From NCBI GenBank assembly GCA_024698965.1, contig JAILQM010000062.1, positions 1 through 57,600 of the forward strand: DNA of 57,600 bases, read 5' to 3'. Position numbers and translations under genes: made by a program. The notes beneath the pieces are model-generated. The model ran no database searches. It saw only the letters and a program-made list of their open reading frames with translations, and was not told the origin of the DNA. Shown in pieces: positions 11,232 through 20,512 of the stretch (positions are counted from its first letter, which is position 1; the number at the start of each line of letters is the position of its first letter). The stretch comes from Eubacterium sp. (GTDB lineage Bacteria; Bacillota; Clostridia; Lachnospirales; Lachnospiraceae).

Positions 11232-12410
11232 ATGAAAGAAATGGAACTTAAATACGGATGCAACCCTAATCAGAAGCCGTCCAAAATCTTTATGGAGGAC
11301 GGAAGTGAGCTTCCGGTACAGGTGCTTTGCGGTAAACCGGGATATATCAATTTTCTTGATGCATTCAACGGATGGCAGCTTGTAAAAGAATTAAAGGCGG
11401 CAACAGGACTTCCTGCCGCAACATCATTTAAGCATGTTTCACCGGCCGGTGCAGCTGTAGGACTTCCGCTTTCGGATACACTTGCAAAGATTTACTGGGT
11501 TGATGATTTGGGAGAGCTTTCTCCGCTTGCCTGCGCTTATGCAAGAGCCAGAGGTGCGGACAGAATGTCTTCATTCGGCGACTTTATTTCACTTTCGGAT
11601 GTTTGTGATGTAAGTACGGCAAAGATAATTAAAAGAGAGGTTTCAGACGGTGTTATCGCTCCGGGTTATGAGCCTGAAGCTCTTGAAATTTTAAAATCAA
11701 AGAAGAACGGAAACTATAATATTATTCAGATAGATGAGTCATATGTTCCTATGCCTCAGGAGAAAAAGCAGGTTTACGGCATTACTTTTGAGCAGGGAAG
11801 AAATGAGCTTAAGATAGATAACGCGATTTTGGAAAATGTTGTTACAAAGAACAAAGACATTCCGGATTCGGCTAAAATCGATCTTGTAATTTCGCTTATT
11901 ACTCTTAAGTATACACAGTCAAATTCGGTTTGCTTCGCTTACGGAGGACAGGCTATAGGTATCGGTGCCGGACAGCAGTCTAGAGTACACTGCACACGTC
12001 TTGCCGGATCTAAGGCCGACAACTGGATGCTTCGTCAGTGCCCTAAGGTTTTAAACCTTGAGTTTGTTGACGGACTCGGAAGAGCAAACAGAGACAATGC
12101 CATAGACAACTACATCGGTGATGATTATATGGATGTACTTGCAGACGGCAAGTGGGAGAAAATCTTTAAGGTTAAACCTGAAGTGTTTACAAAAGAAGAG
12201 AAGAGAGAATGGATTTCGAAATTCGACGGAATTTCTCTCGGATCCGATGCTTTCTTCCCGTTCAGCGACAATATTGACAGAGCTAAAAAGAGCGGTGTTA
12301 AATATGTTGCTCAGCCGGGCGGATCTGTAAGAGACGACATTGTTATTTCAGCTTGTGACGAGTACGGAATGGCTATGGCGTTTACAGGAATTAGATTATT
12401 CCATCATTAA
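11232..12410 (+). CDS. AICAR formyltransferase (stand-alone transformylase domain of PurH)
   Basis: Transfers a formyl group from 10-formyl-THF to AICAR, giving FAICAR for the cyclohydrolase encoded just upstream. The 392-residue protein corresponds to the C-terminal transformylase half of Pur[13 protein letters not shown] at the start, then [11 protein letters not shown] (Lys-His of the active site), [20 protein letters not shown], and the C-terminus [16 protein letters not shown]...TGIRLFHH. The N-terminal MGS-like cyclohydrolase domain of normal PurH is absent, consistent with a separate cyclohydrolase. It is co-oriented and closely spaced with PNP and a deaminase. Confidence 0.92.
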   Translation: MKEMELKYGCNPNQKPSKIFMEDGSELPVQVLCGKPGYINFLDAFNGWQLVKELKAATGLPAATSFKHVSPAGAAVGLPLSDTLAKIYWVDDLGELSPLACAYARARGADRMSSFGDFISLSDVCDVSTAKIIKREVSDGVIAPGYEPEALEILKSKKNGNYNIIQIDESYVPMPQEKKQVYGITFEQGRNELKIDNAILENVVTKNKDIPDSAKIDLVISLITLKYTQSNSVCFAYGGQAIGIGAGQQSRVHCTRLAGSKADNWMLRQCPKVLNLEFVDGLGRANRDNAIDNYIGDDYMDVLADGKWEKIFKVKPEVFTKEEKREWISKFDGISLGSDAFFPFSDNIDRAKKSGVKYVAQPGGSVRDDIVISACDEYGMAMAFTGIRLFHH

Positions 12411-12432
12411 AATAAAGTGGGAGGTTTTTGGG

Positions 12433-13266
12433 ATGAATCCGGTATATGAAAAAGTTATTAAATGCTATGAATGCGTAAGAAAGATGACCGATTTCGAGCC
12501 TAAGATAGGTATTACTTTAGGCTCGGGACTCGGTGGATTTGCCGATAAAATAAAGTGCGTAAAAGAGGTAAGCTATAAAGATATTGAAGGCTTTCCGGTA
12601 TCTACAGTACCGGGACACGCGGGAAAATTCGTCTTCGGATATTTGGACGAGGTGCCTGTTGTTGTAATGAGCGGAAGAGTGCATTATTATGAGGGATACG
12701 ATATTACAGACGTTGTTCTTCCTATAAGGCTTATGAAGCTTTTCGGAGCAGAGGTGTTTTTTGTTACCAATGCGGCAGGCGGCGTAAACAGGGATTTTAA
12801 TGTGGGCGATCTTATGATGATTACAAACCACATTTCATCATTTGTGCCTAATCCTCTTATCGGAGAAAACATCGAAGAGTTCGGCACGAGATTTCCGGAT
12901 ATGACAGATGTATATACTGCAAAATATCAGGAAATTATTAAAAAATGCGCAAATGACCTTGGCATTAATATTAAACAGGGCACATATTGCCAGACTACCG
13001 GACCGTCCTTTGAGACTCCTGCAGAGGTTGATATGTTCAGAATTCTCGGCGCTGATGCCGTGGGAATGAGTACTGTAACCGAAGCAATTACCGCCCGTCA
13101 TATGGGTATGAAGATTGCGGGAATTTCTCTTATTACAAACAAGGCAGCCGGACTTAACGAAAAGCCACTTACACACGAGGAAGTAAAGGCGGCAGGAGAC
13201 GAAGCTGCTCCGAAGTTTGAAAAGATTGTAAAGGCGGTTATCAAAGAGATATATCAGACATTGTAG
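12433..13266 (+). CDS. punA: Purine nucleoside phosphorylase (family 2, trimeric type)
   Basis: Phosphorolysis of inosine/guanosine to free base and ribose-1-phosphate in purine salvage. The 277-residue protein carries the family motifs GSGLGGFAD, VPGHAGKF, GRVHYYEGYD, TNAAGGVN, TGPSFETPAE and GMSTVTEAI, and the Asn of ITNKAAG that selects 6-oxopurines. The frame extends back to 12340 inside the preceding gene, but the ATG at 12433 is preceded by GTGGGAGG and gives the normal N-terminus. It lies 22 bases after the transformylase and 8 bases before the amidohydrolase, so it belongs to a purine operon. Confidence 0.93.
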   Translation: MNPVYEKVIKCYECVRKMTDFEPKIGITLGSGLGGFADKIKCVKEVSYKDIEGFPVSTVPGHAGKFVFGYLDEVPVVVMSGRVHYYEGYDITDVVLPIRLMKLFGAEVFFVTNAAGGVNRDFNVGDLMMITNHISSFVPNPLIGENIEEFGTRFPDMTDVYTAKYQEIIKKCANDLGINIKQGTYCQTTGPSFETPAEVDMFRILGADAVGMSTVTEAITARHMGMKIAGISLITNKAAGLNEKPLTHEEVKAAGDEAAPKFEKIVKAVIKEIYQTL

Positions 13267-13274
13267 GAGGGTAT

Positions 13275-14579
13275 ATGAATATTAGATTTTACAACGCCAG
13301 AATACTTACTATGGATGGCGGATATGACATTATAAAAGGTGAGCTTTGGGTAAGCGGAAACAAGATTATTTATATCGGAGACGGTACGGATACCGACAGA
13401 ATATATGAGTCTCAGCCGGAAAACATCATTAAGTGGGACAGAGAAATAGATGCAAAAAATAATCTTTTGATGCCGGGATTTAAGGATGCTCATACTCATA
13501 CGGCTATGACGTTTTTGCGCTCTTATGCTGACGATATGCCGCTTTCGGACTGGCTTAACACCCAGGTATTTCCTAAAGAGGCGCTGCTTACGCCGGAAGA
13601 TATCTACATTCTTACCAAACACGGTATAATGGAATATTTGACCAGCGGAATTACCGCAGGTTTTGATATGTATATGCAGATGGATGCCGGTGCAAAGGCT
13701 GCTTCAGAGTGCGGATTTAGATATGTGCTTTGCGGAGCCATCAATGATTTCGGCGGCACTGTGGAAGACTGCGAAAGAGATTATAACAAGTTTAACAACA
13801 TGAATGAACTCATCTCTTATGTATACGGTTTTCATGCGGAATATACAACAAAGATGGAAATAATGGAGGGGCTTGCCGCTCTCGGAAAAAAATACAAAGC
13901 TCCTATTTACATGCATAATTCGGAGACTAAATCAGAGGTGGAAGGCTGCATTGAAAGATGGGGAAAAACTCCTACAAAGCTTTTTAACGATTTGGGAATT
14001 TATGATTACGGCGGAGGCGGATTTCACTGCGTGTGGATGAGTGAAGAGGATATTGATATCTTTAAACAGAGAAAGCTTTACGCTGTTACAAATCCGGCTT
14101 CAAATACAAAACTTGCAAGCGGAATTGCGCCTATTCAGACCTATATGGACAAAGATATTAATCTTGCCATCGGTACAGACGGTGCTGCGTCAAACAACTG
14201 CCTTGATATGTTCAGGGAGATGTTCCTTATGACAGGTCTTGCAAAATTAAGAGAAATGGATGCATCTGCGGTTTCGGCGGAAAAGGTATTAAAGGCCGCT
14301 ACTTCCGGAGGCGCTTTAAGTATGGGACTTTTTGATGCGGATGTTTTAAAAGAAGGAAAGCTTGCGGATATTATTATGATTGATATGCATCAGCCCAATA
14401 TGCAGCCTGAGAACAATATTGTTAAAAATATTGTTTACAGCGGAAGCAAGCAGAATGTGAAGATGACTATGATAAACGGAAATATTCTTTATGAGGATAT
14501 GAAGTTTAATATCGGCGTTGAGCCGGAAGATGTTTATAAACAGGCAAATGATATTATACAGAGGATGATCAGGGGTTAA
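13275..14579 (+). CDS. Amidohydrolase: 5'-deoxyadenosine/MTA/SAH deaminase type
   Basis: A 434-residue member of the TrzN/MtaD-type amidohydrolases. The metal motif HTH is at residues 73-75 after MPGFKDA. Further ligands appear in YGFHAEY, in MHNSETKSEVE and in the Asp of GTDGAASNN. A composite N- and C-terminal beta sandwich frames the barrel. Such enzymes deaminate methylthioadenosine, S-adenosylhomocysteine or 5'-deoxyadenosine. Position directly after PNP supports a salvage role for nucleosides left by SAM chemistry. The precise substrate cannot be told from sequence alone. RBS GGAGGG lies just before the ATG. Confidence 0.85.
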   Translation: MNIRFYNARILTMDGGYDIIKGELWVSGNKIIYIGDGTDTDRIYESQPENIIKWDREIDAKNNLLMPGFKDAHTHTAMTFLRSYADDMPLSDWLNTQVFPKEALLTPEDIYILTKHGIMEYLTSGITAGFDMYMQMDAGAKAASECGFRYVLCGAINDFGGTVEDCERDYNKFNNMNELISYVYGFHAEYTTKMEIMEGLAALGKKYKAPIYMHNSETKSEVEGCIERWGKTPTKLFNDLGIYDYGGGGFHCVWMSEEDIDIFKQRKLYAVTNPASNTKLASGIAPIQTYMDKDINLAIGTDGAASNNCLDMFREMFLMTGLAKLREMDASAVSAEKVLKAATSGGALSMGLFDADVLKEGKLADIIMIDMHQPNMQPENNIVKNIVYSGSKQNVKMTMINGNILYEDMKFNIGVEPEDVYKQANDIIQRMIRG

Positions 14580-14581
14580 AA

Positions 14582-15964
14582 ATGGACCATAAAGAAATGA
14601 TATTAATTGTTGACGACGAGGCAATGAATATTAAAATTGCCGAGCGTATGTTGGGGAACAATTATGACATTATGTCGGTTACATCGGGAAAGGAAGCACT
14701 TGATTTTTTGGACAATAAAATTCCGGATCTTGTTTTGCTCGATATAAATATGCCGGAATATGACGGCTTTTATGTACTCGGCGAAATCAGAAAGAGATTC
14801 GGAAATATGGAAATACCTGTGGTGTTTCTTACGGCTGATACAGATAAAGATACTGAAATCCGCGGCTTTAAAATGGGGGCTGCGGATTTTATCACGAAGC
14901 CTTTTATTCCGGAAATCCTTACCGAAAGAGTAAAAAGGACACTTGAATACTTTTCACTTAAGAAGAGACTTCAAAATGAAGTAAAAGAGCAGACTGCCAA
15001 GGTTGAAGAAGGATTAAAACTTCTTGAAAAAACCGAAAGGGATACTCTTACAGGCCTTCTTATGCGAAATGCCGGAGAAAGAACAATTGCCGAAGCCATG
15101 AGCAAATATCCGGGCGTATTAATGTTTTTTGATGTTGATAATTTAAAAAAGATTAATGACACTATCGGGCATAAGGCCGGAGATAAGGTGCTCAGACTAA
15201 TGGGCTCTGTTTTGAATGATACGGTTGAAGAGTGCGGATCGCAGGGTTATGCCTGCAGACTCGGCGGTGATGAGTTCTTGGCTTTTGTGCAAAATGACGA
15301 CCTTAATTTTGTTATAGAGCTTACCAACAGAGTCATAAATACATTTATGAGCGAGAAAGATAAGGATGTGGCTATTAAAGAAGCATCACTTTCTGCCGGA
15401 CTTTGCGAGTCGACTACAGAAGACAGATTCGCAGATGTTTACAGCAAAGCGGATAAGGCTCTTTATCATGTAAAACAAAACGGAAAAGCCGGGTATTATT
15501 TGTATAAAGAAAGCTCACAGGAGAATGTCGGCGCAAGAGAGGCAGATTTCGGCAAGATTATAAATGCGGTTAAAAACAGCGGTTCTTACGACGGAGCCAT
15601 GGATGTTGAGCTTAGAGAATTTTCAAAGATATTCGAATACCTTAAGAAGTTTTCGGCCAGATACAATCATGAGCTAAACATCATACTTCTTACTCTTGAT
15701 AAGCCGGAAAACGAACTGATATACATAGACGAAATTGAAGAAGCGATGGAAGTTATGGACTATGCCATAAACAGCACAATAAGAAATGTCGATGTTTGTA
15801 CGAGGTACAGCAGTCTGCAGTATCTGGTAGTTATGGTTGATGCCGGAGATGATAATATCGAACTTGTAATAGAAAGAATTCTTATGAAGTTTAAGGAAAA
15901 ATACAAGGGAGATGACAGAATTCGTCCCGGTTACAATATTGAAAAAGTAAATGTTGGTAATTAG
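14582..15964 (+). CDS. Response regulator with GGDEF and a second, degenerate GGDEF-like domain
   Basis: A 460-residue protein. Receiver 1-120 has acidic pair Asp11-Asp12 and phospho-acceptor Asp54 (LLDINMPEYDG). A short coiled linker (about 125-152) leads to a GGDEF domain with an intact active site at 228-232 (RLGGDEFLAF) and DVDNLKKINDT, so it should make c-di-GMP when phosphorylated. Residues about 340-460 follow the fold pattern of another GGDEF domain, but RYSSLQYLVVM (408-418) stands where RYGGDEFLVLL is expected, so the second copy is catalytically dead. There are only two bases between the deaminase stop and this ATG. The next gene is murI; an EAL enzyme lies beyond it. Confidence 0.88.
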   Translation: MDHKEMILIVDDEAMNIKIAERMLGNNYDIMSVTSGKEALDFLDNKIPDLVLLDINMPEYDGFYVLGEIRKRFGNMEIPVVFLTADTDKDTEIRGFKMGAADFITKPFIPEILTERVKRTLEYFSLKKRLQNEVKEQTAKVEEGLKLLEKTERDTLTGLLMRNAGERTIAEAMSKYPGVLMFFDVDNLKKINDTIGHKAGDKVLRLMGSVLNDTVEECGSQGYACRLGGDEFLAFVQNDDLNFVIELTNRVINTFMSEKDKDVAIKEASLSAGLCESTTEDRFADVYSKADKALYHVKQNGKAGYYLYKESSQENVGAREADFGKIINAVKNSGSYDGAMDVELREFSKIFEYLKKFSARYNHELNIILLTLDKPENELIYIDEIEEAMEVMDYAINSTIRNVDVCTRYSSLQYLVVMVDAGDDNIELVIERILMKFKEKYKGDDRIRPGYNIEKVNVGN

Positions 15965-15974
15965 AGGTGATTAG

Positions 15975-16787
15975 GTGAAGATAGGTTTTTTTGACTCGGG
16001 AATCGGCGGACTTACTGTACTTCACGAGGCATACCATTTGCTTGAAGGGTCGGAGTATATATTTTACGGGGACACAGATCATGTACCTTACGGCCTTAAG
16101 ACAAATGATGAGATAATGGGATATGCGGATGACATTCTTAAGTTTTTTGTTAATGAGAATGTCGATGCCGCCGTTATTGCTTGCAATACGGCGAGCGCGG
16201 TTGCGGCAAAGCGCTTAAGAGAAAAGTATTCTCTGCCGATAATAGCAATGGAGCCTGCGGTAAGGCCGGCGCTTAAGACCGATGAGAGAATACTGGTTTT
16301 GGCAACTCCCGTAACTCTTAGGGAAGAAAAACTTAAAAACCTTATAAAAAGAGAAGGCGGAGACGGAAGGACAGACCTTCTGCCTCTTCCCGATTTGGTT
16401 GGATTTGCCGAGAAAGAAGAGTTTGATTCCGAAAATGTAAGAGAATATCTTTCGGATAAATTTTCGGATTATGATGTCGATTTATACAGCGCCGTTGTTT
16501 TGGGATGTACTCACTTTAATTATTTTAAAGATGTTATCAGAGAGTATTTTTCCGATAAAACAGAACTTATAGACGGAGCCGTGGGGGCGGTTAAAAGGGC
16601 TGCGGATTTACTTGGGGCAAAAGTAAAGACCGAAGATGAAAAACTTGAAATAAAAGACATTAATTCTCTTTTTAAAACATATAAAACCACTTATTATTTT
16701 TCGGGGAAAAAGGTTGTGGATGATGCATCTCTCTCGCATATTATGAGACTTCACAACAGACTTGAAAAAATGCGAAATATTTCTTGA
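15975..16787 (+). CDS. murI: Glutamate racemase
   Basis: Makes D-glutamate for peptidoglycan. The 270-residue protein has both catalytic cysteines: Cys70 in VIACNTASA and Cys178 in VVLGCTHFNY, plus the N-terminal FFDSGIGGLTVL. The start is GTG at 15975, preceded by AGAGGTGATTAG; no ATG upstream fits. It is located between a diguanylate cyclase and a c-di-GMP phosphodiesterase, an arrangement that may be only operonic coincidence. Confidence 0.95.
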   Translation: MKIGFFDSGIGGLTVLHEAYHLLEGSEYIFYGDTDHVPYGLKTNDEIMGYADDILKFFVNENVDAAVIACNTASAVAAKRLREKYSLPIIAMEPAVRPALKTDERILVLATPVTLREEKLKNLIKREGGDGRTDLLPLPDLVGFAEKEEFDSENVREYLSDKFSDYDVDLYSAVVLGCTHFNYFKDVIREYFSDKTELIDGAVGAVKRAADLLGAKVKTEDEKLEIKDINSLFKTYKTTYYFSGKKVVDDASLSHIMRLHNRLEKMRNIS

Positions 16788-16812
16788 ATTATGTTAAGCG
16801 TTATTATATACT
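16784..16812 (+). promoter_or_regulatory. Promoter of the EAL gene
   Basis: TTGAAT (16784-16789), a 17-base spacer and TATACT (16807-16812). The -35 overlaps the murI stop codon, so the EAL gene has its own promoter. Confidence 0.6.
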
Positions 16813-16847
16813 GAAGAAGGATTGATAACAACATATAGGGGAATGCA

Positions 16848-17678
16848 ATGTATAACACAACTAATAATGGAATAATTGTTGACTTGGAGCGTTCTAGAAA
16901 AGTTCTTCTTGACGCTTTGAGTACCGGAGAAATAGAAATGTTTCTCCAACCTAAGTTTTCACTTGATAGCAGGAGAGTAATTGGGGCGGAGGCGCTTACA
17001 AGATGGAGAAGGAAAGACGGAAGTTATGCTATGCCCAACGATTTTATACCTCTATTGGAAGCACATGGGAATATAGTGGATTTGGACTATTATATTTACA
17101 TGCTTCTTCTTTCTGTCATAAAAAAATGGGAGAGTGAAGGCAGAAATCTTATACCTGTATCGGTAAATTTTTCAAGAGCACATTTGAAAGACGAAAATTT
17201 TGCCAAAATGGTTATTAAACTCAGTGATTATTATCGCGTAAGCAGAGACCTTATCGAAATCGAGATTACCGAAACTGTTATTCACGATGATAATGACAAG
17301 CTTATAAGTGATCTTTCCAAGCTTCAGAAAGCGGGATTTAAGATAAATATAGATGACTTCGGAACAGGCTATTCATCTCTTGATCTTCTTTTGGAAGCTC
17401 CTGTTGATGTAGTTAAAATCGACAAAAAGTTTTTGGAAGATATCGGATGTTCAAAAACAAAGAGAGATTATTTAAACGGAATAGCACATCTTGTAGACAT
17501 TGCTCACAAGGATATTATCTTCGAAGGTGTGGAGACGGAAAATCAGGCAAAGGTAATACTTGAGCTCGGCTACAGTAAGGCTCAGGGATTCTTGTTTGAA
17601 AAGCCGATTAGCCTTAGAGAATTTGAATATAAATATCTTTCGGATTCGTATTTATATGAGATGAGAGATATGGCATAA
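16848..17678 (+). CDS. EAL-domain c-di-GMP phosphodiesterase
   Basis: A 276-residue, single-domain cytoplasmic protein. The signature Glu48-Ala49-Leu50 lies in GAEALTRWRR. The remaining catalytic motifs are visible: VSVNFSRAHL, EITETV, IDDFGTGYSSL with the double aspartate, VKIDKKFL and FEGVETENQA, and SKAQGFLFEKPI near the end. All metal-binding acids appear present, so hydrolysis of c-di-GMP to pGpG is expected. It has no sensory domain. It is likely opposed to the GGDEF response regulator two genes upstream. Confidence 0.93.
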   Translation: MYNTTNNGIIVDLERSRKVLLDALSTGEIEMFLQPKFSLDSRRVIGAEALTRWRRKDGSYAMPNDFIPLLEAHGNIVDLDYYIYMLLLSVIKKWESEGRNLIPVSVNFSRAHLKDENFAKMVIKLSDYYRVSRDLIEIEITETVIHDDNDKLISDLSKLQKAGFKINIDDFGTGYSSLDLLLEAPVDVVKIDKKFLEDIGCSKTKRDYLNGIAHLVDIAHKDIIFEGVETENQAKVILELGYSKAQGFLFEKPISLREFEYKYLSDSYLYEMRDMA

Positions 17679-17691
17679 AAAAGGGTTTTTT

Positions 17692-17729
17692 GGGGACTTT
17701 AATACGCATGTGTATTAAGGTTCCTTTCT
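17692..17729 (+). terminator. Intrinsic terminator after the EAL gene
   Basis: The arms GGGACTTTAATAC (17693-17705) and GTATTAAGGTTCC (17712-17724) pair with GT wobbles around a 6-base loop, followed by TTTCTT. This separates the c-di-GMP genes from alaS. Confidence 0.6.
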
Positions 17730-17731
17730 TA

Positions 17732-17760
17732 TTGAAAAAATATATAATTTGAGATATAAT
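17732..17760 (+). promoter_or_regulatory. Promoter of alaS
   Basis: TTGAAA (17732-17737), 17 bases, then a perfect TATAAT (17755-17760), 36 bases before the GTG start. The leader is too short for a T-box. Confidence 0.75.
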
Positions 17761-17796
17761 TGAAAAGTTAAAAATACCTTATGGAGGGACACGACA

Positions 17797-20457
17797 GTGG
17801 AAAAACTAGGTGTAAACCAACTTAGAAAAATGTATTTGGAGTTCTTTGAAAGCAAGGATCATCTTGCGATGAAGAGCTTTTCTCTGGTACCGCATAACGA
17901 TAACAGTTTACTTCTTATAAATGCAGGTATGGCGCCTTTAAAGCCATATTTTACAGGGCAGGAAATCCCACCGAGAAGAAGGGTTACTACATGTCAGAAA
18001 TGCGTTCGTACAGGTGATATAGAAAATGTAGGTAAGACGGCCAGACATCTTACATTCTTTGAAATGCTCGGAAACTTCTCTTTCGGAGATTATTTCAAGC
18101 ATGAAGCAATTGCATGGAGCTGGGAGTTTTTGACAAAGGTTTTAGGACTTGAAGAAGACAGATTATATCCTTCTATTTACGGAGAGGATGAGGAAGCCTT
18201 TGAAATCTGGACAAAGGAAATCGGAGTACCGGCTGAAAAGATTACAAGATTTTACCGCGATCCTGAAACCGGAGAATGCGATAACTTCTGGGAGCACGGC
18301 GCAGGACCTTGCGGACCTTGCTCAGAGATTTATTATGACAGAGGCGAAAAATACGGCTGCGGCTCACCTGATTGTAAGGTAGGCTGTGACTGCGACCGCT
18401 TTATGGAAGTTTGGAACAACGTATTTACACAGTTCAACGGAGACGGACACGGCGGATACGAAGAACTCGAGAATAAAAACATCGATACCGGTATGGGACT
18501 TGAGCGTCTTGCAGTAGTAATGCAGGATGTTGATTCGGTATTTGATATCGATACAATGAAGGCTATAAGAGATAAGGTTTGCGAGCTTTCGGGCAAAACC
18601 TATCAGACAGAGGCTACAGATGATGTATCCATAAGACTTATTACTGATCATATCAGATCTTCAACCTTCCTTATTTCCGACGGTGTAATGCCATCTAATG
18701 AAGGAAGAGGATATGTTCTTCGCCGTATCATAAGAAGAGCTGCCCGTCACGGAAGAATGCTCGGAATTGAAGGAGTATTCCTCGGAAAGATAGCGCAGGT
18801 TGTTATTGACGAGTCTAAGGACGGATATCCTGAGCTTGAGGAAAAGAAAGACTTTATCTTAAAGGTTCTTACAGCCGAAGAAGAGAAGTTTGCTAAAACA
18901 ATAGATCAGGGTCTCGCAATTCTTGAAGGAATGATGGATGAGATGAAATCGGAAGGCAAAAAAGAACTTTCCGGAGAAAACACCTTTAAGCTTTACGATA
19001 CCTACGGATTCCCTGTAGATCTTACACTTGAAATCCTTGAAGAAAAAGGATTTACCTATGACGAAGACGGCTTTAACGCTGCTATGGAAGAGCAGAAAAA
19101 CAAAGCCAGAAGTGCGAGAAAAGAAACAAACTACATGGGAGCGGATGCGACGGTTTACGAAGACATAGATCCTGCAATTACAACAGAGTTTATCGGCTAT
19201 GATCGCCTTGAAGATACAGATGATATCGCTGTTCTTTGCGGAGAAAGCGAGATTACAGAGGCACTTTCCGACGGAGACAAGGGAAGCATTATAGTTAAAA
19301 AGACACCTTTCTATGCCACTATGGGTGGTCAGAAGGGAGATAAAGGTATTATTACCACTGATTCCGGAAAATTTGTTGTCGAAGATACAATTAAAGTTAC
19401 CGGAAACCGTTACGCTCATATCGGATATGTTTGTGAGGGTATGATAAGAACAGGTCAGAAGGCTACTCTTTCTGTAGATAAGACCAATAGGAAAAAGACC
19501 TGTCGCAATCATTCGGCAACTCATCTTATGCAGAAGGCTTTGCGTGAGGTTCTCGGAAGCCATGTTGAGCAGGCCGGATCATATCAGGACGGTGAAAGAA
19601 CAAGATTTGACTTCTCTCATTTTGAAGCCATGACAGCCGAAGAGCTTTCAAAGGTTGAAGAGATGGTTAACGAAAAGATTGCAGAAGGTCTTGATGTAAA
19701 TACAGAGATTATGTCTGTGGACGAAGCAAAGAAAAAGGGTGCTATGGCTCTCTTCGGTGAAAAATACGGAGATGAGGTTCGCGTGGTATCCATGGGTGAT
19801 TACTCTGTAGAGCTTTGCGGCGGTACACATGTAAAGAATACTTCAGACATAAATGCATTCAAGATTGTTTCCGAAAACGGTGTTGCGGCCGGCGTACGTC
19901 GTATCGAAGCACTTACAGGTGACAATGTACTTGAGTATTACAAGAATATAGAAAAAGAACTTGACGATGCTGCAAAAGCAGCTAAAACAACTCCTTCAAA
20001 CCTTGCCGAAAAGATTGCGGCTATGCAGGCCGAGATTAAGGCATTAAATGCCGAAAACGAATCTCTTAAGTCTAAGGCAGCAAAGGATGCTTTGGGAGAT
20101 GTAATGGATAAGGTTAAGGAAATCGGCGGTATTAAGCTTCTTGCAACTGCTGTTGAGGGAGTTGATATGAACGGTTTAAGAGACCTTGGCGATCAGCTTA
20201 AGGAAAAGATCGGTGAAGGTGTTATCTTCCTTGCATCAAATGCAGACGGAAAAGTTAACCTTGTTACAATGGCTACAGACGGAGCAATCAAAGCCGGAGC
20301 ACATGCCGGAAATCTTATTAAAGAAGCGGCAAGCCTTGTAGGAGGTGGCGGCGGCGGTCGTCCGAATATGGCTCAGGCCGGAGGAAAGAATCCTGCAGGT
20401 ATTAATGATGCACTTGCAAAGGCTGAAGAAATTGTAAAATCACAGGTAAAGGCATAA
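17797..20457 (+). CDS. alaS: Alanyl-tRNA synthetase
   Basis: Charges tRNA-Ala. The 886-residue protein has the complete class II architecture: catalytic domain (motif 2 region RVTTCQKCVRTGDIENVGKT; GRGYVLRRIIRRAARHG), editing domain with zinc ligands in NHSATHLMQKAL and VELCGGTHV, and C-terminal oligomerisation region ending in a Gly-rich segment and NPAGINDALAKAEEIVKSQ. The start is GTG at 17797 with RBS TGGAGGG; the N-terminus MEKLGVNQLRKMYLEFFESK is canonical. Confidence 0.97.
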   Translation: MEKLGVNQLRKMYLEFFESKDHLAMKSFSLVPHNDNSLLLINAGMAPLKPYFTGQEIPPRRRVTTCQKCVRTGDIENVGKTARHLTFFEMLGNFSFGDYFKHEAIAWSWEFLTKVLGLEEDRLYPSIYGEDEEAFEIWTKEIGVPAEKITRFYRDPETGECDNFWEHGAGPCGPCSEIYYDRGEKYGCGSPDCKVGCDCDRFMEVWNNVFTQFNGDGHGGYEELENKNIDTGMGLERLAVVMQDVDSVFDIDTMKAIRDKVCELSGKTYQTEATDDVSIRLITDHIRSSTFLISDGVMPSNEGRGYVLRRIIRRAARHGRMLGIEGVFLGKIAQVVIDESKDGYPELEEKKDFILKVLTAEEEKFAKTIDQGLAILEGMMDEMKSEGKKELSGENTFKLYDTYGFPVDLTLEILEEKGFTYDEDGFNAAMEEQKNKARSARKETNYMGADATVYEDIDPAITTEFIGYDRLEDTDDIAVLCGESEITEALSDGDKGSIIVKKTPFYATMGGQKGDKGIITTDSGKFVVEDTIKVTGNRYAHIGYVCEGMIRTGQKATLSVDKTNRKKTCRNHSATHLMQKALREVLGSHVEQAGSYQDGERTRFDFSHFEAMTAEELSKVEEMVNEKIAEGLDVNTEIMSVDEAKKKGAMALFGEKYGDEVRVVSMGDYSVELCGGTHVKNTSDINAFKIVSENGVAAGVRRIEALTGDNVLEYYKNIEKELDDAAKAAKTTPSNLAEKIAAMQAEIKALNAENESLKSKAAKDALGDVMDKVKEIGGIKLLATAVEGVDMNGLRDLGDQLKEKIGEGVIFLASNADGKVNLVTMATDGAIKAGAHAGNLIKEAASLVGGGGGGRPNMAQAGGKNPAGINDALAKAEEIVKSQVKA

Positions 20458-20462
20458 AAACT

Positions 20463-20493
20463 AAGGCGGCTTATTTATGAGCCGCCTTTATTT
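20463..20493 (+). terminator. Intrinsic terminator after alaS
   Basis: A 9-bp stem AAGGCGGCT / AGCCGCCTT with an 8-base loop is followed by TATTTAA. Confidence 0.85.
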
Positions 20494-20512
20494 AACACAG
20501 GTGGAGTAGTAT

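Noticed and set aside
17761-17796. Possible riboswitch or T-box before alaS
   Set aside because: Only about 30 bases separate the promoter from the start codon, and no T-box core is present.
18859-19563. 234-codon antisense frame inside alaS
   Set aside because: Mirror of a strongly coding frame, low-complexity Phe/Ser/Cys-rich product, no RBS.
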